Positions 10,032 through 20,139 of a stretch of 64,000 bases of DNA are shown in pieces. The notes below the pieces were generated by a model. The model was given only the letters and a program-made list of their open reading frames with translations, was not told the DNA's origin and did not search any database. The stretch is from contig JAQFVV010006270.1 in the NCBI GenBank assembly GCA_028023455.1, positions 4,860,834-4,924,833 of the forward strand, read 5' to 3'. Source of the stretch: Epiperipatus broadwayi (Eukaryota; Onychophora; Udeonychophora; Euonychophora; Peripatidae). The position numbers and the translations under genes are program-made. The number at the start of each line of letters is the position of its first letter. Within the stretch, counting starts at the first letter, position 1.

Positions 10032-10380
10032 AAACTGCCAAAGCTTCTTTGTCCAGCTGACTATAATTTTTTTCAGCTTTAGACAAAGTCCAAGAAGCGT
10101 AAGCTACAGGATGTTCATGACCGTCTATTTGATGCACTAAAACTGCTCTGATTCCGTATTGCGATGCATCTGTAGTAATAGTGATGTCTTTGTGCTTTCA
10201 AAATGCACTAATAAGCTACTAGAGGTTAACAATTCCTTAACTGCTTTAAATGCTTTTTCATGTTTGGTATTCCAAATCCATTTCTGATCTTTGCGTAGCA
10301 GTTCATATAGGGGAGTTGCGACCATCGCTTTGTTCTTTAGAAATGGTTCGAAAAAATTAATCAAACCTAGAAAAGCTTAA
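10030..10380 (-). pseudogene. RT connection and RNase H N-terminus, frameshifted
   Basis: The stretch at 10364-10137 continues the polyprotein (INFFEPFLKNKAMVATPLYELL is the RT thumb/connection region). Near 10195 a single-base shift moves the reading into another frame, where the RNase H catalytic start appears (TTDASQYGI, then AYASWTLSKAEKNYSQLDKE). A second shift near 10035 returns it to the first frame. Both look like one-base indels. The join to the upstream ORF is a single TAA at 10377-10379, where related elements have a sense codon. Confidence 0.85.
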
Positions 10381-12311
10381 AGTTGTTTGACAGTTATTGG
10401 GCTTGCAACATCTTTGACTGCCCTAATTTTATCAGTTAATGGACTTTTTCCTTTTTCCGAAATAAGATGGCCTAAAAACTCTAATTCTTCAGTTTCCCAA
10501 ATGCATTTTTTAACATTTAATTTTACTCCTGCGTTATTTAGTTTCTTGCACACTCTTCGAATTTTACTTCTTAATTTCTCCGGTGATGTCGCAGCAATCA
10601 AAATGTCGTCATAATATGGTGTCACTCCTTCCAAGCCTTGTAATATTGAATTTATTTTTGCTTGAAATATGTTTGGAGCTGATGTAATTCCAAAAGGGAT
10701 ATGATTACATTTGAATAATCCAAAAGGGGTCATAATTGCCAATAACCAAGCTGTATCATCTGTAACTTTTAATTGGTGATATGCCGAATTTAAATCCAAT
10801 TTTGCAAAATTTTTTGCTTTATCTAGATTATTGAGAATCTCACGTACATTTGGCACTGGGTAAGCTCCTTTATTAAGATACTTATTTACTGTTGTTCTAT
10901 AATCTCCACACAGCTTAATTTTTCCATCTGGTTTTGTTAGCACAACAATTGGTGTGGCCCAATCTGCCTCCTCGATTGGGGATAACATGTCTTTTTTAAC
11001 TAACGCTTCTATTTTTTCCTCTACTATCTGTCTTTGGGCAAACGGTATTTTTCTTGGTTTAAAAATAACCGGTTTAGCATTTTCATTTAAGTGCAAGTCA
11101 ATAGGCTTTGATTTTATCAAACCTAAATCTTTGGTAAATAAATTCAGATATAACTCTATCATTTCTTTTTCAACCGAGACCTTTTTAACTATATTAATTT
11201 TAATGCCTAAGTCTTTAAACCAGTTTCTTCCTATTAATGGATTAATATCTTTATCTACTATATATATAGGTAATTTGTAGGTTTTATTTTTAAAATCAAC
11301 TATTACTTCAGATTTCCCAATTAACTTGATCGGGTTCCCGTTTACATCTCTAACGTTAATATTAGCTTTCTGTATTTTAATCTGAGGGCTCTCTGTGGAT
11401 ATTTCCTTCCACTTTTTCATGGATATTAAAGAAATTCCAGAGCCACTATCTATTTCCATTTGTACTCTTTTGTTACTTAACTTAATCTCTAGCATTAATT
11501 GATGCTCATTTTTTAAGATATTTCTTTTAATTATTGTTTTCCACTGTTTCTGATTTTTATCATAATCAGGTTTTCGTTTAGGTTTTTTGCACACTGCTGC
11601 TAAATGACCTTTGCCCCCACAGTTATAACATTTTTCGTTCCTCCATTTGCAGCTTTTAGACAAATGACCTACTTTTCCGCAACAAAAACATTTTATTTCA
11701 AAACTTTTCCCTTCTTTAGTATAATCCTTATACTTTCTCTCTATTTTAAAAATATTATTCCTAGAGTTTTCCTCCGTTTTATTTGAAAAAGCTAAAGCTT
11801 GTTTTACCACGGATTCGTATACTATTCCCTTTTGAATAGCACTTTCATATGTTATCTGAGTTTCAATTAATAATGATTGACACAATTTATCATCCTTCAT
11901 TCCCCATAATAACCGATCAATAAGAATTTGTTCCACAAAGTCGCCATATTCGCAATTCTTTGCTAATTGGCGTAGAACAATATCATATTCTTTAATCGAT
12001 TCCAGTTTATTTTGTTTGCGGTTTCTCAATTTTAACCTAGCTAAATACTTCGATGGTCTTGGGCTAAAATAATCTGTTAGTCTTTGAACCAGCTCATCGT
12101 AGTTACTACTATCTGTAACTTGACCATTATACAATTTGTTTACTATTTCAATAACTTTTCTACTTGACAAACATAATAACGCTGCTACTTTCCTGTCATT
12201 TTCAATAATATTATTTAACTTAAAATAATTTTGTAATCGAAGCACATAAAAGGGCCATTCGAGTGGATTATCTATCCCAAATTCAGATACATTAGCTTGT
12301 CCTATCGACAT
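10377..12311 (-). CDS. Gag-protease-reverse transcriptase of Ty3/gypsy element
   Basis: An open frame of 644 codons. Residues 1-190 are a gag capsid-like domain (LEWPFYVLRLQNYF, DYFSPRPSKYLARLKLRNRK). Two CCHC zinc knuckles follow at about 208-246 (CFCCGKVGHLSKSC and CYNCGGKGHLAAVC), which bind RNA. The protease active site is IDSGSGIS near 290. RT occupies about 400-640: LVKKDMLSPIEEADWATPIV, LDLNSAYHQLKV, LPFGITSAPNIFQ-type block (here IPFGITSAPNIFQ), and catalytic YYDDILIAA with the two metal-binding Asp. The protein copies element RNA in the cytoplasmic particle. The ATG lies about 95 bases inside the 5' LTR junction and fits a gag start. The frame ends at a premature TAA in what should be one gag-pol polyprotein; gag, protease and the RT palm are intact. 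Confidence 0.92.
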   Translation of the reverse strand: MSIGQANVSEFGIDNPLEWPFYVLRLQNYFKLNNIIENDRKVAALLCLSSRKVIEIVNKLYNGQVTDSSNYDELVQRLTDYFSPRPSKYLARLKLRNRKQNKLESIKEYDIVLRQLAKNCEYGDFVEQILIDRLLWGMKDDKLCQSLLIETQITYESAIQKGIVYESVVKQALAFSNKTEENSRNNIFKIERKYKDYTKEGKSFEIKCFCCGKVGHLSKSCKWRNEKCYNCGGKGHLAAVCKKPKRKPDYDKNQKQWKTIIKRNILKNEHQLMLEIKLSNKRVQMEIDSGSGISLISMKKWKEISTESPQIKIQKANINVRDVNGNPIKLIGKSEVIVDFKNKTYKLPIYIVDKDINPLIGRNWFKDLGIKINIVKKVSVEKEMIELYLNLFTKDLGLIKSKPIDLHLNENAKPVIFKPRKIPFAQRQIVEEKIEALVKKDMLSPIEEADWATPIVVLTKPDGKIKLCGDYRTTVNKYLNKGAYPVPNVREILNNLDKAKNFAKLDLNSAYHQLKVTDDTAWLLAIMTPFGLFKCNHIPFGITSAPNIFQAKINSILQGLEGVTPYYDDILIAATSPEKLRSKIRRVCKKLNNAGVKLNVKKCIWETEELEFLGHLISEKGKSPLTDKIRAVKDVASPITVKQL

Positions 12312-12388
12312 TTTAATTCTTTAATAGCTCACCGACTTCTAAATTACGGTCGGTGTACTTCTTTCATAAGCTTGAAAACAGGTTTTCT

Positions 12389-12402
12389 CCTGACTGCACC
12401 AA
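12389..12402 (-). other. primer-binding site
   Basis: On the minus strand TGGTGCAGTCAGGA begins 4 bases inside the 5' LTR end. The matching tRNA 3' end would read ...GACTGCACCA, closest to a serine tRNA end (GACTGCGCCA is common). The tRNA identity is a guess. Confidence 0.65.
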
Positions 12403-12405
12403 AAT

Positions 12406-13094
12406 TGTGATGTACTTGATTTAATGTGACTTACGAGAAATAATCAAACACATCCAATTCAAATAACTATTACTCTCTTGCATGAAATTAAGATATCTCA
12501 CTTAACAGATACAAGATTTTATTAGTATAAAAATTAACAAGCATTTATAAACAGGATTATAAGTAGTTTACTAGCACCTGTAAGGCTTACAAAAATAATA
12601 ATAAGACAGGTATAGTCTGTATAATTACCCTAGGTCGGTCTTTATTACCTTCAGACCCGAATATCTGGTTCTCCTCCCATCGTTGGTCCTGTTCCGAAAT
12701 TCACGCTACACATAAGTCCCTCAGAAAAACAGGACTGACGCTAACTCGCTTTTTTCCCGCTAGATTGTATCTCTTTTTGTTCTATTGTTTATTCCTTAAC
12801 AATTTTAATTGCAAAAGTATTCTGGGATTATTTCTGAACTAATTAATTAAATTGTTCTTTACATTTTTAATCCTTCATTTAATTAATTATTTATTCGGAT
12901 CTTCCATCTTATTTTATACCTTGCTTTTTATAAAATATATATATATATGAAAAACCATTTGTCATTTCTAATTTTCGTTTTAATTAAAACAACTCGTTTA
13001 CTTTCACATGTAATTATTTAACACTTTTAACTTCTGGAGTACACACAGTTTCAATCGTATTTTTTATTAATATTAATCGTATTACAACATAACA
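12406..13094 (-). repeat. 5' LTR of young gypsy element
   Basis: 689 bp, near-identical to 7794-8476. On the minus strand it starts TGTTATGTTGTAATACG and ends CATTAAATCAAGTACATCACA. A TATATATATATTTTATAAA tract on the same strand near 12930-12950 could serve as a TATA region. Confidence 0.95.
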
Positions 13095-13109
13095 ATTATA
13101 TAGATACAC

Positions 13110-13840
13110 ATCAATTAAGATTTTACTAAATAATAATCCATAGTTACTTTCAATTCTATAATCATCACCAAATACACAAATACTGCCAATACAATAGTGA
13201 TGGACCTAAGTGAATACTAAAAGTTTAAAATCCAATCCTAATTGGGCCTTCTCAGGCATACACAAATAATAAAAGACTGGTGAGGTCTATAAACATTTCC
13301 CCTAGTCAGCTATCTTTCACCTTCAGAGGCACAGGCTCTGGGACACTTCCATCATTGCAGAAAAGTCTATAACCACTTCTCCCTCAGCTTTTCTAAAGGT
13401 CTTTATGACAGCAACAAACAACAGCATGCGATGATGGAGAAAAGCTGATGACCCGCTCACTATTTATACTGTCTTCTCCTTGCTTGAATTCATTGATAAA
13501 TTTCTATTAATCCAATGTAAAAGTAAATCCATTTGACATTTAATGCATTTTTACACTGACGATAAAAACCTGGCTTCTAATTATGTCCGTTTGCATTCCT
13601 CAGTAATTAGCTTCAAATATTTATTCCATTGTTTTCTACTAAACTAGTTTAATAATTCGATTTTAACAATACACTGTTTTTTTTTGGTATTTTAAATCCA
13701 CAAGTGACTCCAGTTGACACTATTTCTGGCTTTCTGTTTTGTTTCCTTTTTCCTAGTTTAGGGAATTAAATTTCTCTAAAACTATCCCTATTAAAAAGGG
13801 GAGTTTCTTAGCTCTCCTTTCATATACAAGCTATATCAAC
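13110..13840 (-). repeat. diverged LTR fragment, probably solo
   Basis: The part 13260-13400 aligns block by block with the central LTR of the young element (CACAAATAATAAAAGACTGG, then CCCCTAGTCAGCTATCTTTC, then ACCTTCAGAGGCACAGGCTC against its ACCTTCAGACCCGAATATCT). No internal region follows. The young element is inserted directly beside or inside it. The boundaries are not defined. Confidence 0.45.
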
Positions 13841-13935
13841 AATGTAATCACAAGTAAGAATAATTTCAACTTTTATAAAAATGTTATGTGAATATATGGC
13901 AGCCATTGAAATTACAAAAGATTTCTACAGAGATT

Positions 13936-15060
13936 TTACCTTTTAATGAAAATTTTCATTTCACTGAATTTTGTTGAATGAATGAGAGAGTCCAGTTGTT
14001 AGGAGGACCCCCAGGGGTCTAAATCCTAGTTCTTTTGAGGGAGGGGGCTTGGATGAGGGTGCTGTGGTAATCGTTACCAACGTTGGTTTTTCTCATTCAC
14101 AAGATAGAAAAAATAATGTTATTTATGGCGATTCTTTAACGTTATCATCATGAATGATTTTATCCATGTATTATTGCAAAATAAGTTGCAGTTTGGCCTC
14201 ATGATTCTAATTGCAAGTGATTCATCTTATTTAATTTTTATTATTTCGGAAAGTTGTTATTGATAGGGCTGACCTTTTGCTGTTCATGTGTTTTTCATGA
14301 TGCATTAGAATGGTTTTCAGCAGAGACATTTTGAAGCTTGGATTTTTTTTCCTTGTTCTCCATAGTTTTTCCAAAGTATTCGGGATTGCTCTCTTGAAAA
14401 GATATTTGAGGCCATTTGGAAGAACTGAACAGTAGATTGATTTAGTCTGTATTTTATGTTATCTCCAAGTGTTTTCCTATTTTTCAACTTATCATTTGGA
14501 AGAACTGAACAATAGATTGATTTAGACTGTATCTCCAAGTGTTTTCCTATTTTTCAACTTATCTAACGCAAATTGGATTTCTCAATATTGTACTCCTAAA
14601 ACACTATTCATATTTGATTTCTATACTTTACAAAAAAAAATTCCTAATTGTACCTTTTAATAAAACTTTCATTACAATCAACTTTGCTGATCAAATGAAA
14701 GAGTCAAGTTGTGGCAGAGACCTAAATCTTGGTTCTTTTGAGAGGAAGAGCTAGGATGAGGGTGCTGTGGGAACTGTTGCCAACATTGATTTTCTCATTC
14801 ACAAGAAGGAAAAGAAAACTCTATTCATAGCGGTTTTAGCATTATTGTTATAAACAATTTTATCCAAGTATTATTGCAAAGTAAACCGCAATTTGGCCTA
14901 ATGATCACCATATTTACATTTATTATTTCCAATGTTATCTCCAAGTGTTTTCCTATTCTCAACTTATCCATCGCAAATTGGATTTCTTAATATTGTACTC
15001 CTAAAATGCTACTCATATTTAAACTCTAGACTTTACAAATAATTCCTAATTGTAACATTC
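13936..15060. repeat. locally duplicated block
   Basis: 13960-14215 and 14675-14910 are diverged direct copies (shared: GATGAGGGTGCTGTGG, CATTCACAAGA, TATTATTGCAAA, CAATTTGGCCT-like). 14520-14640 and 14935-15058 are copies of a second part (TCTCCAAGTGTTTTCCTATT, GCAAATTGGATTTCT, TATTGTACTCCTAAAA). 14416-14490 and 14491-14563 form a tandem pair (TTTGGAAGAACTGAACA). No terminal repeats or coding frame were recognised; it may be a dead transposon array. Confidence 0.65.
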
Positions 15061-15069
15061 ATTTGCCTT

Positions 15070-16150
15070 TAATGGTTAATACACATCCTTTCCACATCCC
15101 TTTCCCTTTTTATATGTATCCTTCACCTTTCACCATGTTGCTCCTGAATTTCATTCTTACCATTCTTTGTAAACATCTTATTTAACTGTATTTGTACCTT
15201 CTTTTTTTTTTTTTGATGATTAAACTTTCATCACTGAGGGAAAAAAGTTATATCCAGCCTTGAAAATAATCATTTGCATTATCTTTCAGCAATCTTTTAT
15301 AGAATGCTTTTAACTTACAATCTTTATCTGTTTAAGTCTAATTTATCTGCAAACCAATCTTTCTTCATTGAATTAAACTTAAACTCAGATTATCAAAATA
15401 AAGTTTCCTTTATTTTGACAGAATTTATTTTTATTACCTTTTAAAACTTATATATCTATTTATGTTTCCATTAATTTTTACCAATCTTTTTATTGCTTTT
15501 TAACTAGGTATTGAAACAGTAAGATTCGTATTCGAATCTTAAGTTTCACCTTTTTCTGTCGTCTCTCACTGACCGGTCTATCCCGCCCAAATTTAAACTT
15601 TTTGATATCGAATTGTGTGTGTGTAGCAATATTAAAATGTATAAATATATGTAGAATTCAGCATAAACATGCACACATTTCGATCTCAAATTAAACGCAA
15701 TAAATAGGGATAAAATAATATAATTTAGATTTCTTTTAGTTATATAATTTTGTATAATTTTAATCATTTATTTTGGATTATAAAGTTCGTATTTATTGCT
15801 TTGTTTAAATTTTATTTAATAATAATTCTAAAAATATCTGATGTAATATTTAATTAAAAGTTAAAATAATCTTATGTTCCCTTTTTGTTTTTGAAATTTA
15901 AAAGCATCGGTCAGTGATAGATAATAGATTAATTAAAGAAAAATTCCCCAAAATTAATTAGTAAATGTAAAATGTAAACAATAGAACGGCAGCTTTCTTT
16001 AATTAAAAACCAACTAAATGCATTGATTATCCTCAGGGCAGATTAAGTAGAACCTAAAAATATCTTAACAAAAATGTGAAAGATCAAGATAAGAAAAGAG
16101 GCCATCTTAGACTTGCTGGAGACATTCACTTAAACTTTAGCTTTGCTCTC
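15070..16150. other. no gene seen
   Basis: AT-rich with poly-T near 15203. Short frames on both strands look random in composition. Confidence 0.5.
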
Positions 16151-16204
16151 GATCACTGAGAGTCTCCAAAAATATAAAAATAATTTGTTCCTGCCAAGGT
16201 ATGA

Positions 16205-16450
16205 CCGAGTAAAGCACCTAGATTATTCTCCACCGGGAGATGGCCTATCGGATGCTGAACTTTCCATTGCCCGTCATAAATCCACCATGAAGATCTGTTG
16301 CCTGAAATAAATGAGAAAGCTGCTGCTGCCATGAAATTAAATGAATATCTTAATACAAGAAAGAATTGCCACTCGTGAACTTTTTGCTGCTGTGAAAGTA
16401 AAATGAAACGTCTAAATACAAGAAAGAATTGCCACTCATGAACTATTTGC
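16205..16450 (+). pseudogene. possible decayed coding fragment, unrecognised
   Basis: From about 16218 one frame reads DYSPPGDGLSDAELSIARHK, protein-like and richer in GC than its surroundings. After a probable one-base shift near 16295 the next frame gives INEKAAAAMKLNEYLNTRK, then stops. The last part is tandemly repeated (AATACAAGAAAGAATTGCCA at about 16350 and 16415). I do not recognise the family; a transposon polyprotein or a dead gene exon are both possible. Confidence 0.3.
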
Positions 16451-16479
16451 TACTTAACCAATGGACTCGGAAAACTTCT

Positions 16480-17030
16480 TATAAAACAGGTACCTGTCTG
16501 TGTTCACACTCTAGAGTACTCTAATAATATGCTATAGCTCTTCTTCATACTACTTATCTAAATTATAAAATGTAAACTACCATATGTATAACTAAAACTG
16601 AATAATTAATTTAATATGTAAATTTCTCTAATAATCTAGCTTACCTCACTCTGTCTTTCTTGGGTGCGTATTTCTATAATCTACATTTCTATCTATAGTT
16701 ATTATTTAATTATTGCATGCTCATAATTATTTCAATTTTCAAAGTTTAAATCTATGATCGCTTAAAACAATGAATGCGTGTCAAAATTTCATTAATATTT
16801 ACTTTCTTTAATAATTTAACTTTCATATAAATCGACATGCATTCAGTGCATCATTTATTGTAATGCAGGGTCTACTACTTCGCAAATGGCTGGCATATTA
16901 GTTGTCATAACTCCCAGTTTATATATATTTTGTATTTATTAAATTTAATGAATAATTCTAGAAAATCCCATTTCTTTGAGAGTCGCCAGAGTTCTTGAGT
17001 AAATGTTGGTAATGTAGGGCCAAGTCAGAA
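16480..17030. other. no gene seen
   Basis: AT-rich with no recognised feature. Confidence 0.45.
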
Positions 17031-17036
17031 ACCTAT

Positions 17037-17372
17037 TTAAATCTTATCATAATCGTTTATAAGTATACATGTATTACGTTTTCGAGACATGATGACCCAT
17101 TCCGCCGTGAAATTTCTGGATTCTTCAGGATTGAAATTAACCCCAGTCGTCCTACATAAGCGGGCATAATGGGTGCTCCCGTAGGATTTGACAATGTCAT
17201 GCAGCCAGCCGGCAAATCGCGCCACGTACCGCTTGTCCCTTGTTATGCTTATGTGACACCTTACTTCGTCGGACCGAGGCAGAGACCAGTCTGATATTCT
17301 TATAAACCCATTCGCGGCATTGCAGTTTCGATATACTGCCATTCCATATCGCCTTTCTAAAGCGTACCACAT
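17037..17372 (-). CDS. unrecognised 111-codon reading frame in GC-rich island
   Basis: It reads MWYALERRYGMAVYRNCN, then SDWSLPRSDEVRCHISITRD, then YVARFAGWLHDIVKSYGS, and ends NTCILINDYDKI. The composition is balanced and protein-like (Arg, Trp, Cys, Gly frequent), and the local GC content is far above the surrounding DNA. The frame is also open for several codons upstream of the Met (EQRN), so the start is not certain. No signal peptide or membrane segment is seen and I do not recognise a family. It could be an exon, a fragment of an integrated foreign sequence, or a remnant of a transposon gene. A plus-strand frame of similar quality lies at 17.86-18.05 kb. Confidence 0.4.
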   Translation of the reverse strand: MWYALERRYGMAVYRNCNAANGFIRISDWSLPRSDEVRCHISITRDKRYVARFAGWLHDIVKSYGSTHYARLCRTTGVNFNPEESRNFTAEWVIMSRKRNTCILINDYDKI

Positions 17373-17854
17373 GTTCCTTTGCTCAATTCTATTATTCTAT
17401 ATATCACTCCGCCTCTGCATTATCTTCGTAATTCACTCTCAAATAAATGTTTGCCCTTAGTTATTAATAAATATTTTAATTAAATAAATATATGTCTGCC
17501 GTTACTCTTATAACCCATACATTAGACTCTTGCATTGCAAAGGTATAAATCCCTCCATGCATGCATTAGAAATACTCACTCGAGAGTTTTAGGTAGCTAG
17601 ATTACGCCTTCAAATAAATGTATTCCTTTTGTAAACATTACAGTATCGGAAATCCCGCTACTGAAGTTGTTAGGCCATAAAATATTATTCGATTGTTTTA
17701 TTAAAATGTTTAATAAATAATTTTAAACTATATGTCTGCATTTACGTTTCATTTATTCGATACCCATTCTATATAATATTTCCTCGATTATGTAAATATG
17801 AATGTTTAATTAATATTAGTTTGGTTATTGGCTAACTCGAGAATAAAATCATGA

Positions 17855-18055
17855 GTCTCTTGCATATCCCTGACCACCGTGCCTAAGGAAATATTTACTA
17901 ATGTCGCATCAGATGCGTTGTTTCGTGGATTGTATTGTGGAACCGATAAACTATGTTCGAACTCAGTACCACGGGTGGCTTCGCTACTCGATGGTGCTGC
18001 GGTTCTGTATGGTGGTCGAATTCTGCACTATGTTTATGAGTCACACGTTTTCTGA
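17855..18055 (+). pseudogene. unrecognised protein-like frame without start
   Basis: The frame is open for 66 codons between TGA at 17852 and TGA at 18053. It reads TTVPKEIFTNVASDALFRGL, then YCGTDKLCSNSVPRVASLLD, then AAVLYGGRILHYVYESHVF. It has no Met. The segment is GC-rich compared with both flanks. A competing frame with a Met (17901-18104) is rich in Met, Cys and His and looks less natural. It may be an exon or a fragment of an inserted gene; the family is unknown. Confidence 0.35.
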
Positions 18056-18284
18056 CCATTACAGTATGCATTTGCATTTCATTACTGTTTTTTCTCTGAA
18101 GTAAAATTTAGCTTTATAACTTATAGCTCTCGAGTTACTAAAGTCTAATATATTTTCTATAAATATAGCAATATAGTAATTTAAAAACAACTGAATAGTA
18201 AAGACGATGTTACAATATCTAATCTATTTTAAAAAAATGTTTTAAAATTTTTTTTTAGTTTCTTAAATTTTAATTTGGCCACAT

Positions 18285-18535
18285 GAGCTAACTATATGTA
18301 ATAGGAAGAGAAACTGGATTGGACAAATATTAAGAAAAAAATATAGTTTAATGAAAGTTGTTTTGGAAGGAATGGTGAGTGGAAAAGAGTGACATCGTTG
18401 GATGATATAAAAGATGAAAAGAGTTATGTGGAATTGAAGAACTAGCATTGAAGAGAATGAAGTGAAGAAAGAATGAATTGGTGATGTGTTTGCTCTCAAG
18501 ATCTGCCCACGGGATAAACTACTATTGACTAATTG
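18285..18535 (+). pseudogene. 3' end of a LINE reverse-transcriptase gene
   Basis: The frame reads RNWIGQILRKKYSLMKVVLE then GMVSGK, followed (shifted) by the W-D/M-I region and a tail. This is the terminal pattern of RTE/Jockey-like LINE proteins (W.GH..RR...L.K..LEG...GKR.RGR...W.D). It is decayed and short, with no poly-A tail or target duplication seen. Confidence 0.5.
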
Positions 18536-18539
18536 ATGT

Positions 18540-19875
18540 AATTATCATGATTTATACACCTTCCTTGATCAATTAAAAAAATTCTATTATGCTAATTGAA
18601 AAAAATATTGATTTGGATAAAGGATTATGGAAGTGGATCATTACAGGGGAGTGGGGTGGGAGAGGGTGAATTTTTTATTAAAAAAAGGTATGGAAAATAA
18701 AAAGGTTTTTGAAAGAGCAGAATAAGTTTATGCTTTGTCCAGTTCTTTCTTCAGAATTTAAAAGTTAAGTCAAATATCTGATGACAATGCGGACAGTCCC
18801 ATAAGCAACTTATAGTATTTTAATCAAAATATATAACCATTTACTTACAATACAAATGTAAGCTGCCTAAAAATTTATATATAATGAAATAAAAGTTATG
18901 AAGATTATTTTCAAATCTGTTACTATTAAAAAATAATGTGGAAATTTCCATTAATAACTATATAATCAAAAATAATTACAGTAATTTTGTTAAAAAAATG
19001 TTGAACATTTATAATGTTCATGGCATCATTTGTACAGTATTGTCAAGAAGAAAGAAATATCCAAATTTTAATATTGGATCTCAATTTCAAGAGTGGTTCT
19101 CTTTACCCTATTTTACATCCATCTGCTGTAATTTTAAGTAATTAACAGACAACAGTGATAATGTGATAATATTCACACTACCACCTTTCCTTCCATGGAA
19201 ATACATTATTTCCAGTTTGAATCCTAAGTCCTCAAGAATAATAATAAAATCTAGGAATTGATTTGGTAATATGCTTATTATTGCACTACTATTTACTTAT
19301 CACTAATTATTTAAATTTCCAGTAGATGGCTCTAGTGTGAAATGACTGTACTTGGAAATACATCTTAAGAGTAAATTAAAACAGGCATGGTATATCTTTT
19401 TATCCAAAAGATAGAAAGGATGTAAAGATTGTGCAAAATTAAGTTCACTAAAATATGAAATTATTAATCTATGTCAGATCTACATATTTGTGCAAGTGAA
19501 TTAACTTGTGTTCAAATCTTACAGTTTCTTTTAAATTTCAGGCTATTAGTTTAAATAGTATAAAGGAGTAAAATGTAGATTGCATTTGTTTCAGCTTTGA
19601 ATGTATGTGAAGAGAACTCTTGGAAGCATTGTGTCTAGAGTGAGTTGAGAAAGTCATTGACGTTTTGATAATACAGGGTCTGAAATGCTTATTACATGAA
19701 GTTTAAGTAATTTAATTTATTACTTGTATTGTTTTTAGAAGGTGTATTTAAATACTGCAATTATATGTATGTAAAAATTGACATTTGATTGTCCAAACGT
19801 AATAAATAAAATTCTATATTGGTAAGGTAATATTCAAATTTAGAAAAAAAATTCATGGATTAATTTTTAAAAAAT
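18540..19875. other. no gene seen
   Basis: AT-rich DNA with G-rich patch GGGGAGTGGGGTGGGAG near 18650. Nothing coding was recognised. Confidence 0.5.
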
Positions 19876-19881
19876 GCTAAT

Positions 19882-19990
19882 GGCTTTATTGCTCAGGAGT
19901 TCATAAGAAGTTTGAATGGTAGACCTGCGAGCACCAGAATCGCTCCTGGAATCTTCTGATCCCAAGTCAGATGTTATACCAACTGTGACA
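19882..19990 (-). repeat. tRNA-derived SINE, copy C
   Basis: On the minus strand: A-box-like AGTTGGTATAACATCTGAC, anticodon-arm region TTGGGATCAGAAGATTCC, a decayed B box, then the conserved tail CAAACTTCTTATGAACTCCT and GAGCAATAAAG. The tail is shared with the other copies. About 110 bp. Confidence 0.65.
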
Positions 19991-20020
19991 AATCGTGTAG
20001 AGTAAAATAAAAGACATATG

Positions 20021-20130
20021 CTTTATTGTTCAGGAGTTCATAAGAAGTTTGAGTGCTAGTACTGTGAATACCAGGATCGTCCCTGGGATCTCCTGATCTG
20101 AGTCAGACATTCTACCAACTGCACAGGGTA
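20021..20130 (-). repeat. tRNA-derived SINE, copy D
   Basis: Head CAGTTGGTAGAATGTCTGAC on the minus strand, B-box area GGGACGATCCTGG, tail CAAACTTCTTATGAACTCCT then GAACAATAAAG. It lies 30 bases from copy C in the same orientation and is one of the best preserved copies. Confidence 0.7.
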
Positions 20131-20139
20131 TAAGTTAAT

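Larger units (their letters stand above)
7794..13094 (-). mobile_element. young Ty3/gypsy LTR retrotransposon, nearly full length
   Basis: A 5.3-kb element on the minus strand. LTRs run TGTTATG...CATCACA and are bounded by the 5-bp duplication ATTAT at 7789-7793 and 13095-13099. The internal order gag, zinc knuckles, protease, RT, RNase H, integrase is the Ty3/gypsy order. There is no envelope gene. I counted roughly 16 substitutions plus small indels between LTRs of about 685 bp, so the insertion is fairly recent. The coding region has at least two in-frame stops and several single-base frameshifts, so this copy is not autonomous. Confidence 0.95.

Noticed and set aside
10954-11280. Plus-strand 108-codon frame opposite RT/protease
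   Set aside because: Shadow of the 644-codon minus-strand frame.
17901-18104. Met-initiated plus frame in the GC-rich island
   Set aside because: Composition dominated by Met, Cys, His and Phe; the overlapping frame 17855-18052 looks more natural.
18263-18499. Minus frame of 78 codons
   Set aside because: Shadow of the LINE 3' end read on the plus strand.
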